A DNA stretch of 64,000 nt from assembly GCF_039973015.1 (NCBI RefSeq), contig NZ_JBDWLT010000003.1, positions 166,086 to 230,085 of the forward strand, in the 5' to 3' direction. This DNA is from Parvibaculum sp039973015 (GTDB lineage Bacteria > Pseudomonadota > Alphaproteobacteria > Parvibaculales > Parvibaculaceae). Below the pieces are notes generated by a model. It did no database searches. It was not told where the DNA came from and was given only the letters and a program-made list of their open reading frames with translations. Shown in pieces: positions 30,655-39,405 of the stretch. How positions within the stretch are numbered: the first letter of the stretch is position 1; each line of letters opens with the position of its first letter. The position numbers were made by a program, and so were the translations under genes.

Positions 30655-31410
30655 ATGAAGCTAGAGATCGATACGGAGAAGAAGGTCGTGAAGGCCGACG
30701 GTAAAACGTTGGACCTCTATAGCGATGATGCGTTTCGGTTGCTGTCCGATCTTTGGGTCAAGGTGGGCTGGAACCAGAAGTATTCCTACAGCTTCTCCTG
30801 GCTGGGCGTCCCCATCATTCAGTTGCCGGAGGATATTGTCCGGTATCAGGAAGCCGCGTGGGCATTGCAGCCAGACGTCATCGTGGAGACCGGCGTCGCA
30901 CACGGCGGTTCGGCGATCTTTTCCGCGAGTCTCTGCCGGCTTATGGGTAAGGGACGTGTCATCGCGGTTGATATAGAAATTCGCCCGCATAACCGGAAGC
31001 GGATCGAAGATCATCCTTTCGCGGACTTGATTACTTTGATCGAGGGTTCATCCACGGACGCTTCGATCGTCGAACAGATTCGCAATGGCATCAAACCGGG
31101 TGAGAAAGTTCTCGTCGTGCTGGACTCTGACCATTCGTACAAGCATGTCATGGACGAACTGGAAGCCTATGCACCTCTGGTTTCCAAAGGGTCATGGATT
31201 GTTGCAACAGATGGTCTTATGCAGGATCTGACGGATGCACCGCGCGGGCGCCCTGATTGGGATAGCGATAATCCTGCAAAAGCTGCACGGGATTTCGTAG
31301 CCAAGAATCCGGGATTCAAGCTTGAAGAACCGGCTTGGCCATTTAATGAATCAACCCTGTCGGGCAATATCACGCATTGGCCGGACGCATGGGTGCGCCG
31401 TGCCGAATGA
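30655..31410 (+). CDS. CmcI-like (cephalosporin hydroxylase family) protein, probable sugar O-methyltransferase
   Basis: 251 residues of the CmcI family. Despite the name, members have a SAM-methyltransferase fold, and relatives include rhamnosyl O-methyltransferases. Motifs are VIVETGVAHGGSAIFSA near 77-93, VIAVDIEIRPHN near 102-113, VLVVLDSDHSYKHVMDEL near 144-161, and GSWIVATDGLMQD near 178-190. The ATG at 30655 follows GAGGAGAATGGA. Its place at the end of a sugar cluster fits O-methylation of a sugar on a surface glycan. A strong terminator follows. Confidence 0.82.
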   Translation: MKLEIDTEKKVVKADGKTLDLYSDDAFRLLSDLWVKVGWNQKYSYSFSWLGVPIIQLPEDIVRYQEAAWALQPDVIVETGVAHGGSAIFSASLCRLMGKGRVIAVDIEIRPHNRKRIEDHPFADLITLIEGSSTDASIVEQIRNGIKPGEKVLVVLDSDHSYKHVMDELEAYAPLVSKGSWIVATDGLMQDLTDAPRGRPDWDSDNPAKAARDFVAKNPGFKLEEPAWPFNESTLSGNITHWPDAWVRRAE

Positions 31411-31430
31411 AATCTGATTGTTTCGAGAGG

Positions 31431-31466
31431 AAGCTGTGAGACGCAGTGGCGTCTCACAGCTTTTTT
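31431..31466 (+). terminator. Intrinsic terminator of the sugar cluster
   Basis: A perfect 14-bp stem, AAGCTGTGAGACGC (31431-31444) with GCGTCTCACAGCTT (31449-31462), a 4-base loop, and six T's (31461-31466). It lies 21 bases after the last sugar gene and directly before the convergent adh stop. Confidence 0.95.
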
Positions 31467-31468
31467 GT

Positions 31469-32518
31469 CTACGGCTTCAGAACGACACGCCCCATGACAG
31501 TGCCGTTGCGCAGATCGTCGAGCGACTTTGAGCCTTCACCGAGCGGACGTTCGCTCACCGGGATCGGGTCGATCTTGCCTGCTTTTACAAGCTCCATCAT
31601 TTCATGGGTCTCGCCGAGCGAGCCCACATAGGAACCGCCGATCGTGATGGCGCGCATGGGGAAGAGCGGGATCGGCATCGCGAAGCCGCCGCCGAAAAGC
31701 CCCACCACGATCACCCGGCCGCCCTTACGGACGACGCTGGTCGCAAATTTAAGGGAGGCCTCCGAGCCGACGAAGTCGACCGCGGCGGGGACGCCGCCAT
31801 TTGTGTCGGCCAGTACTTTCTTGATCGCTTCGGGGTCCTTCGGGTTGTAGACCTCGTGGGCACCGCTGCCCTTTGCCGACTGAAGCTTGTTCTCGTCCAC
31901 ATCTGCGCCGAGCGGCTCGGCGGGGAAAAGCGCCTTCGCGAACTGCAGGCCCATCATGCCGACGCCGCCGAGACCAACCACCATCACGCGCTCTTCAGGG
32001 CTGATGTCGCCAAGTTTCTTCATGGCGCTGTAAGCGGTAAGGCCAGAGCACATATAGGTAGCGGCAAGTCCGTTGGCGACACCCTTGTAGTCCAGCAGGT
32101 AGCGGGGGTGGGGCACAATCACATGAGTGGCATATCCGCCCGCCACGTTGATGCCGAGGCTGCGCGGCTTGTTGCAGAGATGTTCGTCACCGCGGTTGCA
32201 GGTCGGACACTCGCCGCAGCCAATCCAGGGATAGGCAACCCGATGAACACCGATTTCGACGCCCTCGGCGTCCGGACCGGCGGCTACGACTTCACCCTCG
32301 ATCTCGTGACCAAGTGTGAAGGGGAGCTTGCGGCCTGCGCGTACATCGAGCTGGTTGCCGCCGCCCATGTCAAAATGACCGTCATGGATATGGACGTCGG
32401 AGTGGCAAACACCGCAATGCGTGACCTTGAGCAGGACTTCGGTGCCTTTCGGCTCAGGCGTCTCGCTGTCCACGATCTGCAAGGGCTGGCCGTATTCGAC
32501 GATGGCTTCGGACTTCAT
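31469..32518 (-). CDS. Zinc-dependent alcohol dehydrogenase
   Basis: 349 residues, medium-chain dehydrogenase family, oxidising alcohols with NAD(P). Catalytic zinc ligands are Cys35 (THCGVCHSD) and His71-Glu72 (LGHEIEGE). The structural zinc site is Cys101, Cys104, Cys107, Cys115. The Rossmann motif is VVGLGGVGMMG. Substrate unknown. GGAGG lies upstream of the ATG at 32518. It is on the same strand as rsmA but 99 bases behind it, and it is not part of the LPS-transport block by function. Confidence 0.92.
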   Translation of the reverse strand: MKSEAIVEYGQPLQIVDSETPEPKGTEVLLKVTHCGVCHSDVHIHDGHFDMGGGNQLDVRAGRKLPFTLGHEIEGEVVAAGPDAEGVEIGVHRVAYPWIGCGECPTCNRGDEHLCNKPRSLGINVAGGYATHVIVPHPRYLLDYKGVANGLAATYMCSGLTAYSAMKKLGDISPEERVMVVGLGGVGMMGLQFAKALFPAEPLGADVDENKLQSAKGSGAHEVYNPKDPEAIKKVLADTNGGVPAAVDFVGSEASLKFATSVVRKGGRVIVVGLFGGGFAMPIPLFPMRAITIGGSYVGSLGETHEMMELVKAGKIDPIPVSERPLGEGSKSLDDLRNGTVMGRVVLKP

Positions 32519-32617
32519 GCGGGATGCCTCCTGACTACGTATCCTGGCCGCCTGGCGGCTTGTTTGGCCGACAATGTGGCATGGGGAGCGCGAGCCTACA
32601 ACCTTGCTTGGCTGCCT

Positions 32618-33460
32618 TTAGCGACTTGCTGCGAAGGCGCGGGAGAGCGCGCAGAAAGCTTCGACGCTGAGTTCTTCGGCGCGCCGGGTCGGTTCGATCT
32701 CCGCTGCCTCCAGAAGGGGCAGAGGGTCGCCTCCAAGCGACTTGAGACTCGCACGGAGCATCTTGCGGCGCTGCCCGAATGCGGCTGCCACCACGCGTTC
32801 AAGAGCGCGTGGGTTCGCCTCGGCAAGGGGCTCCGCTCGCGGCACAAGTTCAACCACGGAAGAGGTGACGGCAGGCGGAGGCGTAAAGGCTCGCCGGTCG
32901 ACATCAAAGAGAATGCGAGGCCGGGTGCGCCACTGAGCGAGAACGGCAAGCCGGCCATATGCTTTTCCGCCAGGGGTGGCGACAATGCGTTCCGCAACTT
33001 CCCGCTGAAACATGAGCGTCAAGCTGTCGAACCATGCTGGCCACGGCTCGGTTTGCAGCCAGCCGACAAGAAGCGGCGTTGCTATATTGTATGGTAGGTT
33101 CGCGACAATTCGGGCTGGGCGAGCGACCAGTCTTTCCATGTCGGTTGCCAGCGCATCGCCTTCCACGACATTGAGGCGCCCCGGATATGCATCGGAAATT
33201 TCGTTGAGCGCCGCAATACAACGATGGTCTCTTTCAATCGCGACAACCCGTCGGGCGCCGGCATCCAGCAATGCGCGCGTCAGACCGCCCGGCCCCGGGC
33301 CGACCTCAACCACGTCATGATCTTCGAGGGAGCCAGCCGAACGGGCGATACGTCCCGTCAGATTGAGATCGAGAAGGAAGTTCTGTCCTAGCGACTTGTG
33401 AGGGGCGAGGCCATGGCGGGAAATGACTTCTCGTAAAGGGGGCAGGGCGGCTGGGGTCAT
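32618..33460 (-). CDS. rsmA: 16S rRNA (adenine(1518)-N(6)/adenine(1519)-N(6))-dimethyltransferase RsmA (KsgA)
   Basis: Dimethylates A1518 and A1519 of 16S rRNA late in small-subunit assembly. 280 residues with KSLGQNFLLD (22-31), SAM motif EVGPGPGGLTRALL (52-65), the catalytic motif VANLPYNIATPLL and FTPPPAVTSSVV. The start overlaps the pdxA stop by four bases (ATGA). The order surA-pdxA-rsmA is conserved across Proteobacteria. Confidence 0.97.
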   Translation of the reverse strand: MTPAALPPLREVISRHGLAPHKSLGQNFLLDLNLTGRIARSAGSLEDHDVVEVGPGPGGLTRALLDAGARRVVAIERDHRCIAALNEISDAYPGRLNVVEGDALATDMERLVARPARIVANLPYNIATPLLVGWLQTEPWPAWFDSLTLMFQREVAERIVATPGGKAYGRLAVLAQWRTRPRILFDVDRRAFTPPPAVTSSVVELVPRAEPLAEANPRALERVVAAAFGQRRKMLRASLKSLGGDPLPLLEAAEIEPTRRAEELSVEAFCALSRAFAASR

Positions 33461-34479
33461 GTTGAGGCTCGGTGACGCGCAATGTGATCGGCCGCAAGGA
33501 TCGCTTCGATGAGGCTGCCTGCATGTGCTTGCCCGCGCCCGGCGATATCGAGAGCAGTCCCGTGATCGGGGGAAGTCCTCACGATAGGCAGGCCAAGCGT
33601 CGTATTGACGCCACGGTCGAAATCAATCGTCTTGAGCGGGATCAGCGCCTGGTCATGATACATGCAAAGAACTGCGTCGTAGCCTTCGCGAGCAGTGGCA
33701 TGGAAAAGGGTGTCGGCTGGCGCAGGTCCACGAATCTCTGCTTTCGGCACCCGTGTGCGGAGTGTCTTGATGGCAGGTGCGATGATCTCGATTTCCTCGC
33801 GCCCCAAATGCCCCTCTTCTCCTGCATGTGGATTAAGAGCTGCGACGGCGATACGGGGCCGGTCAATACCGAAATCGGTAATGAGCGATTGCGCAAGGAT
33901 TTGCCCCTGCTCGATGATTGCTTCTGCGCTAAGCGCGGCTACTGCTGCTCCGAGCGAAAGATGCACGGTGACGGGGACAACTCTCAGCCCGGGGCAGGAC
34001 AGCATCATTACGGGGGTCGCTCCACCACAGCGTCCGGCAAGATACTCCGTATGGCCCGGCAGGTTGAACCCGGCTTCGTAAAGAGCACGCTTGTGGATTG
34101 GGTTGGTAACGATAGCGCTCACCTCTCCACCGAGCGCGAGGTCGCTCGCGAGGTCAATCGAGGAGAGTACGGCAGAGGCATTCGCAGGAGAGAGGCTCCC
34201 CGGTACGGACGGATTCTTCAGCGCAATGGGCAAAACGGGAAGGCCGCGGGAGAAGACGTTTTTCGCTTCTCCGGGCACCCGAATTTCTTCGACGGGAACG
34301 TTCATGCCCAGAGCCATCGCTACCTGCCGGTAGAGGTCCGCATCTCCAGCAACGAAAAATGTAGGCATGGGAATTTCACCGCGAGCGAGCCATGCCTTGA
34401 GTGTGATCTCCGGAGCAATTCCCGAAGGCTCCCCCATCGTCAGCACGATAGGCGGTCGAATATCCTTGTTACTTGTCAT
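33457..34479 (-). CDS. pdxA: 4-hydroxythreonine-4-phosphate dehydrogenase PdxA
   Basis: Oxidises 4-phosphohydroxy-L-threonine in the DXP-dependent pathway to pyridoxal phosphate. 340 residues with TMGEPSGIAPEI, metal-binding histidines in NLPGHTEYLA, NPHAGEEGHLG and YHDQALIPLK, and GVNTTLGLPIVRTSPDHG. I use the ATG at 34479 (MTSNKDIRPP) rather than a GTG nine bases upstream. It lies 38 bases behind surA. Confidence 0.96.
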   Translation of the reverse strand: MTSNKDIRPPIVLTMGEPSGIAPEITLKAWLARGEIPMPTFFVAGDADLYRQVAMALGMNVPVEEIRVPGEAKNVFSRGLPVLPIALKNPSVPGSLSPANASAVLSSIDLASDLALGGEVSAIVTNPIHKRALYEAGFNLPGHTEYLAGRCGGATPVMMLSCPGLRVVPVTVHLSLGAAVAALSAEAIIEQGQILAQSLITDFGIDRPRIAVAALNPHAGEEGHLGREEIEIIAPAIKTLRTRVPKAEIRGPAPADTLFHATAREGYDAVLCMYHDQALIPLKTIDFDRGVNTTLGLPIVRTSPDHGTALDIAGRGQAHAGSLIEAILAADHIARHRAST

Positions 34480-34517
34480 GCCCGGCACCCTGAAGGGACC
34501 GTGTGAAAATGATGCCG

Positions 34518-35870
34518 TCAGCGGTAGACGACAACCGCATCGCGCCGCAGATCGCGCAGGTGGCGACGTCCCATCATTGAAAGCTGTTGCTCGTAAAGCG
34601 AATTGTCGATCTGGTCCCGTGTCGGCATTTCACCCTGAGCGGCCCGATGTCCGCAGACCACAATCATCTCCACTCCATATTCGGAGCGGAGCGGGGCGGT
34701 CGCCTTGCCGACAGGAACACCAGCTATCGCCTGTCGGGTCTGTGCCGGGAGTCGCCCAGCGATGACGTTCTCGGCAGGGCTCGCCTGACCGCTTACATAC
34801 TTTTTGACGAGCGTCGACGCTTCATCGCAAGAGGAGACCTGTGCCCGGAACTCTTCCGCTTCTCGCGCGCGCCTTGCGACAGCCTGTTGGCCGGCATCCG
34901 GCGTGAGAGGCAGAAGGATCTTCATCAACGAATATTGATCCATCATCGGGTCCGCGCCTGTACCGGTTTGCATGGACTTCAGCTGCACAATGTAGAAGCC
35001 GGTAAGGGTCCGGATCGGGTCCGACACCATCCCCGGTTGCATCTGGGTCACGATGTCCGCAACTTGATCGGGAAGCTGGCTCTTGTGCACCCAACCTATG
35101 TCACCACCATTTGCTGCGGAAGCAGACTGGCTGAACTGACGTGCAACAGCCTCGAAGGGTGCTCCCTGCCGGATCTGGTCCACCAGTCTCTGCGTACCCG
35201 CGGCAATCTCGTCCGCATGCGCCGGATTGTCGAAGGTGACGAGAATTTCCGCAACGAGGTAACGCGGTTCCCCGGATTCTTCTTCAAGACGCTGCATCAC
35301 CTCATCGACTTCTCCCTCGCCAACTGTCACGAGAGGGCCGAACTGCTGCTGAACGACGCGATTCCAGGCAATGTCATTGCGGATCTGCGTTTCAAGCGTT
35401 GAGCGTGCCACGCCGCCTTCTTCCAAAGCAGCGCTAATTTGGTCGACGGACATGTTGGAGCGTTGGGCAATACGCTCGAATGCCTTTTCGACTTCTTCCT
35501 GAGCAACTTCGACATTGAGTCGCTGGGCTTCTTGTTGTTGCAAATGCTCATCGACCAGCGAGCGCAAAACCTGGCCGCGAATGCGCGCGATGTTTTCTGG
35601 TGTATTGGGTATCCCCGAACTCAGGAGCACGAGCTTGATGCGTTGATCAAGGTCATAGGACGAAACCACCTGGTCATTGACGATCGCGGCAATAGCCTGT
35701 GAATCGGAACTGCCGATCAAAGCGCTTGAAGAAGACTCCTGGGCGACTGCCGGACGGTCAGGCAAGGTCACAAGAACCAGCAGCAGCGCCGCCGTCAGGC
35801 CGGGCAAAATCCGGAGCAGTTTGCGCCCCCCGCGCGGCGAGCCGCTCGCAAATACATCCGCTAATTTCAT
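34518..35870 (-). CDS. surA: Periplasmic chaperone/peptidyl-prolyl isomerase SurA
   Basis: Helps outer-membrane proteins such as LptD to fold. 450 residues: signal sequence (about 20-45, ending RPAVAQ), SurA_N domain (AIVNDQVVSSYDLDQRI to about 190), then a parvulin domain (YLVAEILVTFDN to FYIVQLKS, about residues 200-305) with GGDIGWV. A more diverged second domain fills the C-terminus. The start at 35870 (MKLADVF) has AGAAAGAAG upstream; the frame is open to 36017 without similarity. It lies 143 bases behind lptD, which encodes its known client. Confidence 0.94.
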   Translation of the reverse strand: MKLADVFASGSPRGGRKLLRILPGLTAALLLVLVTLPDRPAVAQESSSSALIGSSDSQAIAAIVNDQVVSSYDLDQRIKLVLLSSGIPNTPENIARIRGQVLRSLVDEHLQQQEAQRLNVEVAQEEVEKAFERIAQRSNMSVDQISAALEEGGVARSTLETQIRNDIAWNRVVQQQFGPLVTVGEGEVDEVMQRLEEESGEPRYLVAEILVTFDNPAHADEIAAGTQRLVDQIRQGAPFEAVARQFSQSASAANGGDIGWVHKSQLPDQVADIVTQMQPGMVSDPIRTLTGFYIVQLKSMQTGTGADPMMDQYSLMKILLPLTPDAGQQAVARRAREAEEFRAQVSSCDEASTLVKKYVSGQASPAENVIAGRLPAQTRQAIAGVPVGKATAPLRSEYGVEMIVVCGHRAAQGEMPTRDQIDNSLYEQQLSMMGRRHLRDLRRDAVVVYR

Positions 35871-36013
35871 GGCTTCTTTCTTTTGGACGCGTTCTGCGTC
35901 CGGTCTCCACCTGTTCCGGGCCGACAGAATACTTGAATCAAGCCTCCGATCAACCGATCCGAAGGGCAGAAAAACGCCATTTTTCAGGAGCTTGGAACCG
36001 ATGCGGCTAAAGG

Positions 36014-38236
36014 TCACTCGAACCCTCGTGCCCCAGCCGGGCTGCCCGTTCCCAGAGTCTTGAAGGTGACCTGAAAGATGACGGAACTGTCAGGCTCGTA
36101 GTCTCGGTCGCTATAGAAAGACTGGCTGAACATGAGGGAGGCATCCACGCACTCATCCTCGTAGCCCACGCCGATGCGGTTTGCCACGGTTCGGTCGTCG
36201 GCGAGATCGCGTCTGGTCTGGCCGAAAAGACGCCAATACTCGTCGAGTTTCAGGACCGAACCCAGGTAAATTTCCTCGCGCTCCTGAAAAGTAACGGATT
36301 GGTCAGCCGCATAGTAACCATAGCCAAGTTCGGCGCTGACAGGCCCATGTCGCCCCAGCAGGTTTACTTCGTTTCGCCGGACCTTGAAACGCTCGTCATC
36401 CATGCGGAAGCGGTAGACAACCAGAAAATCATTGGAAGGCGAGACCATTACGCGGCCGACATAGTCCGAGGTCTCGTCTCTCAGTCCAGTTTCCGCCGCG
36501 ACGCTTGTATTGTCTTCCAACCGGTAGCTTTGGCCGAACAACGCATTCGCCTGTGCTCCGTCGGGTGTGTAGATGGAATAGCGTACGCCAACATTTGCTC
36601 GCGCGCCTGTTTCCCATCGATCAAGACCCGAGAACCTGTCTTCGGAGAAGAGGTTGGTGTCGTCGAACTCGAAGCTCAAGGAGTCTTCGTCGGGTATTTC
36701 GACCGTGTTCCCCACATTCGGCGAATAGATGAGCTGTACGATGGGCTCGATGACCTGGTGCACGCCACCATCCGAGCGAGCAAGAGGGTAGCTCCATTCT
36801 GTTCCTATCGTGGGCAACGCGCGCGCGATCGTCTGCGGTTCGAAATCGTTTCCCGGAACGGCGGTATTTGGAACGTCCTCAACTGAATAAATATCGCCTC
36901 TCAGGCTGCCAAACAGACGATAGACGAAACCACTCGTCGAGGTTTCCCGCTTGTCCCAGCGGACAGTACTGGAAACGCGCCGCGACTGAGGGCCATCGTT
37001 GCGCCCAAGGATCATGGCATTGGCGGACAGGCCGATATTGCCCCCAAGAATTTGGTCGGGATAAGCATATTCATATTGAAGCACCGGCGCGACCCAAGGG
37101 GTTGTGGACTCACTGTCGGTCGTAAGCAGGCCCCGGAAGTAATAGGCGTCTGCCGTAAAGCTGTTGCGGCCGTTTACATAAGTCGCGTTGATATTGTTGA
37201 TAAGGTCCGTCGCGCTCGATAGATCGTATTTGCGCAGATAAGTATCATCTGTGGCTAGCTCGGTGCGAAAGCTCCATTTCCAGTATTCGTCGATATCGAA
37301 CTCACCATCACCGAACAAGCTTCCTCGGAAATCTGTGTCCCCCGGCGTCGCTGTCTGACGCGTTCGCGGCCATGTCCCGGTGGCGAAGGCTTCCATCCGG
37401 CCACTCTCGAAACGCTGCCTGTATTCGCCTTGATATACGGGGCCTTCCTTTGTCGTGAAGCGAGGGATAAGCGTCATATCCTTATCCGGAGAGATTGCCC
37501 AGAAATACGGCACTTCGACTTCCTGACCAAGCTCACTCGAACTCGCAATGGTGGGCGGCAGGAAGCCGGACTGGCGTTTCACGGTCGGGTCAGGATGCGA
37601 AAAATAGGGCACATAAAGTACAGGGACACCGAAGAATTCCATGAACGCATCTTCATATATGATGCGTTTTTCCTGCTTGTTGTGGATGACGCGGAAGGCC
37701 TTGATTTGCCAGAGTGGTGTCGTCTGACCTTTTTCCTCACATATATCGCACGGGCTGTAGACGCCGCGATGAAGCGTCGTGATGTTGCCGCCACTGCGAA
37801 CCACGCTATGGCCGGCAAGGCGCGAGTTGTCGCTAAGCAGAACTTTGAGCGTGTCAATCACGCCATCGCGCATCTCATTGCGAAGGACCAGATGATCCGC
37901 GAAGGCGACATCCCCCTGCGGGTCGAGTAACGCGACATTCCCGTCTGCCGTCACAACACCGCTGGTTTCGCTGTAGGTGACACGGTCGGCGACCAGAACT
38001 CGTTCACCATAGGCCAGTTCCACATTCCCGGAGGCTGTAACGATCCGGGTTTCCTTATCGTAGGAAAGCTCGTCTGCCTGCATCAGGACTTCACCGGACT
38101 CCGGAAAGGATAAGTCAGGTGAAGGCTGCTGGTCCGGATCGCGGGACTGCTGGGCGTTCGCAGGCAATGCGACCGGTGGCGCCAGTATCAACACCGTCGC
38201 CAGAAAAAGGAGGCTGCGTTTGCTGCCCACACTCAT
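36014..38236 (-). CDS. lptD: LPS-assembly protein LptD
   Basis: Outer-membrane beta-barrel that inserts lipopolysaccharide into the outer leaflet. 740 residues: signal peptide (1-29, ending ANAQQ), OstA/LptA-like jellyroll (about 50-160), then the LptD barrel with many alternating Tyr/Phe strands ending in a C-terminal Phe-Glu. Only three cysteines are present: Cys163 and Cys166 in YSPCDICEEKG, and Cys696 in GYEDECVDA. The ATG at 38236 has GAGGGG six bases upstream and is preferred over a GTG at 38254. It is followed by surA and preceded by lptG. Confidence 0.95.
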   Translation of the reverse strand: MSVGSKRSLLFLATVLILAPPVALPANAQQSRDPDQQPSPDLSFPESGEVLMQADELSYDKETRIVTASGNVELAYGERVLVADRVTYSETSGVVTADGNVALLDPQGDVAFADHLVLRNEMRDGVIDTLKVLLSDNSRLAGHSVVRSGGNITTLHRGVYSPCDICEEKGQTTPLWQIKAFRVIHNKQEKRIIYEDAFMEFFGVPVLYVPYFSHPDPTVKRQSGFLPPTIASSSELGQEVEVPYFWAISPDKDMTLIPRFTTKEGPVYQGEYRQRFESGRMEAFATGTWPRTRQTATPGDTDFRGSLFGDGEFDIDEYWKWSFRTELATDDTYLRKYDLSSATDLINNINATYVNGRNSFTADAYYFRGLLTTDSESTTPWVAPVLQYEYAYPDQILGGNIGLSANAMILGRNDGPQSRRVSSTVRWDKRETSTSGFVYRLFGSLRGDIYSVEDVPNTAVPGNDFEPQTIARALPTIGTEWSYPLARSDGGVHQVIEPIVQLIYSPNVGNTVEIPDEDSLSFEFDDTNLFSEDRFSGLDRWETGARANVGVRYSIYTPDGAQANALFGQSYRLEDNTSVAAETGLRDETSDYVGRVMVSPSNDFLVVYRFRMDDERFKVRRNEVNLLGRHGPVSAELGYGYYAADQSVTFQEREEIYLGSVLKLDEYWRLFGQTRRDLADDRTVANRIGVGYEDECVDASLMFSQSFYSDRDYEPDSSVIFQVTFKTLGTGSPAGARGFE

Positions 38237-38310
38237 CCGCTGCCCCTCAATCACTTGTATTTAAGTCCCCCGGTCGTCCAGAATCGCCCATCACGAACGA
38301 CCCTCGATTT

Positions 38311-39405
38311 CTAACCGTCTTCGAGGTGAAAGAGAACCGCAAGCCCCAAAAGCATGACGACTATCGAAGGTGCCCAGGCGGCCAGGGCCGTCGGGAGAAT
38401 CCCGGAAAGTCCAAGGGCAAGCGATAGGTTTCCCAGAAAATAGACCACAAATCCCGCCAGAATGCCCCCAAGCACCATTTGGAGAAGGCCACCCATACGG
38501 CTCGTCTTCATGGAAAACACCGCTGCGACGAGCACCATGGTGCAGAGCATGGCTGGAGTGGCCAGCAATTGGTGGAAATAGATCTGGTACCTGCGAGCAG
38601 AGAAGCCCGAAGCCTCGGCCGTATTTATGAAGTGAGGTAGCTCCCAGAAGGAGATGCTCTCTTCCCGGGCAAAGCTTTCCTCAATCTGGCTTTCTGTGAG
38701 GGAGGTTTCCTGCCGGTAGGTCTCGAAATGCCTTGGCTGGTCATCGACCATCAGCACCCACACGTCATCGAGCTGCCAATGCCCCGGCTTCAGCAGGGCG
38801 GTCGCCGCATCTATACGTCCGAGAAATATGTCTCCCTGCCCGTAAAGGAAAATCGTGACTTCATCGAGTTTGAGCCCCCTCCCGTCTATGTGCTGCGCAT
38901 GGACGACAGATTGGCCGTTTGAATCCGCCTGACGAAGCCAGAGCCCATTCGCGGACACGGCAATGAAGCTCGTTCGCTGTTCGAGATATTTGGATTCCAG
39001 CTGTCCAAAGCGGGTCGTCAGCGTCGCGGCAACTGGATTGTAGATCGTGATAACGAAGGTACCGATCGCGAATGCTACTGCCAGTGCGGGGGCAATGAAT
39101 TGCCAGACAGAGACGCCGGCGGCGCGCGCGACAATAAGTTCGTTATTCCGGCTCAGCCGCAGGAAAGCCGCCATTCCGCCGAAGAGGATGGCGAAGGGAA
39201 GTGTTCTGCTGCCGAGGCGCGGGACTTCGAGGAGAGCCATGGAGAAAAGAATTCCGAAATTGACTCCCGGCTTGTCTGAGCCCCTGCGCAAAAGCTCTAC
39301 CAGCTCAATGATGAAGATGAGTGACAAGAAGATCGCGAAGGTGATGAGCACCACGGTTAGAAACTGTTTTCCGAGATAGCGCGACAGGGTCCACGAGAGG
39401 TTCAT
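38311..39405 (-). CDS. lptG: LPS export ABC transporter permease LptG
   Basis: Inner-membrane half of the LptB2FG transporter that extracts lipopolysaccharide. 364 residues with three N-terminal membrane spans, a periplasmic beta-jellyroll of about 150 residues, and three C-terminal spans, the YjgP/YjgQ layout. The ATG at 39405 (MNLSWTLSRYLGKQFL) overlaps the lptF stop (ATGA). lptB, lptC and lptA are not in the window. Confidence 0.95.
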   Translation of the reverse strand: MNLSWTLSRYLGKQFLTVVLITFAIFLSLIFIIELVELLRRGSDKPGVNFGILFSMALLEVPRLGSRTLPFAILFGGMAAFLRLSRNNELIVARAAGVSVWQFIAPALAVAFAIGTFVITIYNPVAATLTTRFGQLESKYLEQRTSFIAVSANGLWLRQADSNGQSVVHAQHIDGRGLKLDEVTIFLYGQGDIFLGRIDAATALLKPGHWQLDDVWVLMVDDQPRHFETYRQETSLTESQIEESFAREESISFWELPHFINTAEASGFSARRYQIYFHQLLATPAMLCTMVLVAAVFSMKTSRMGGLLQMVLGGILAGFVVYFLGNLSLALGLSGILPTALAAWAPSIVVMLLGLAVLFHLEDG

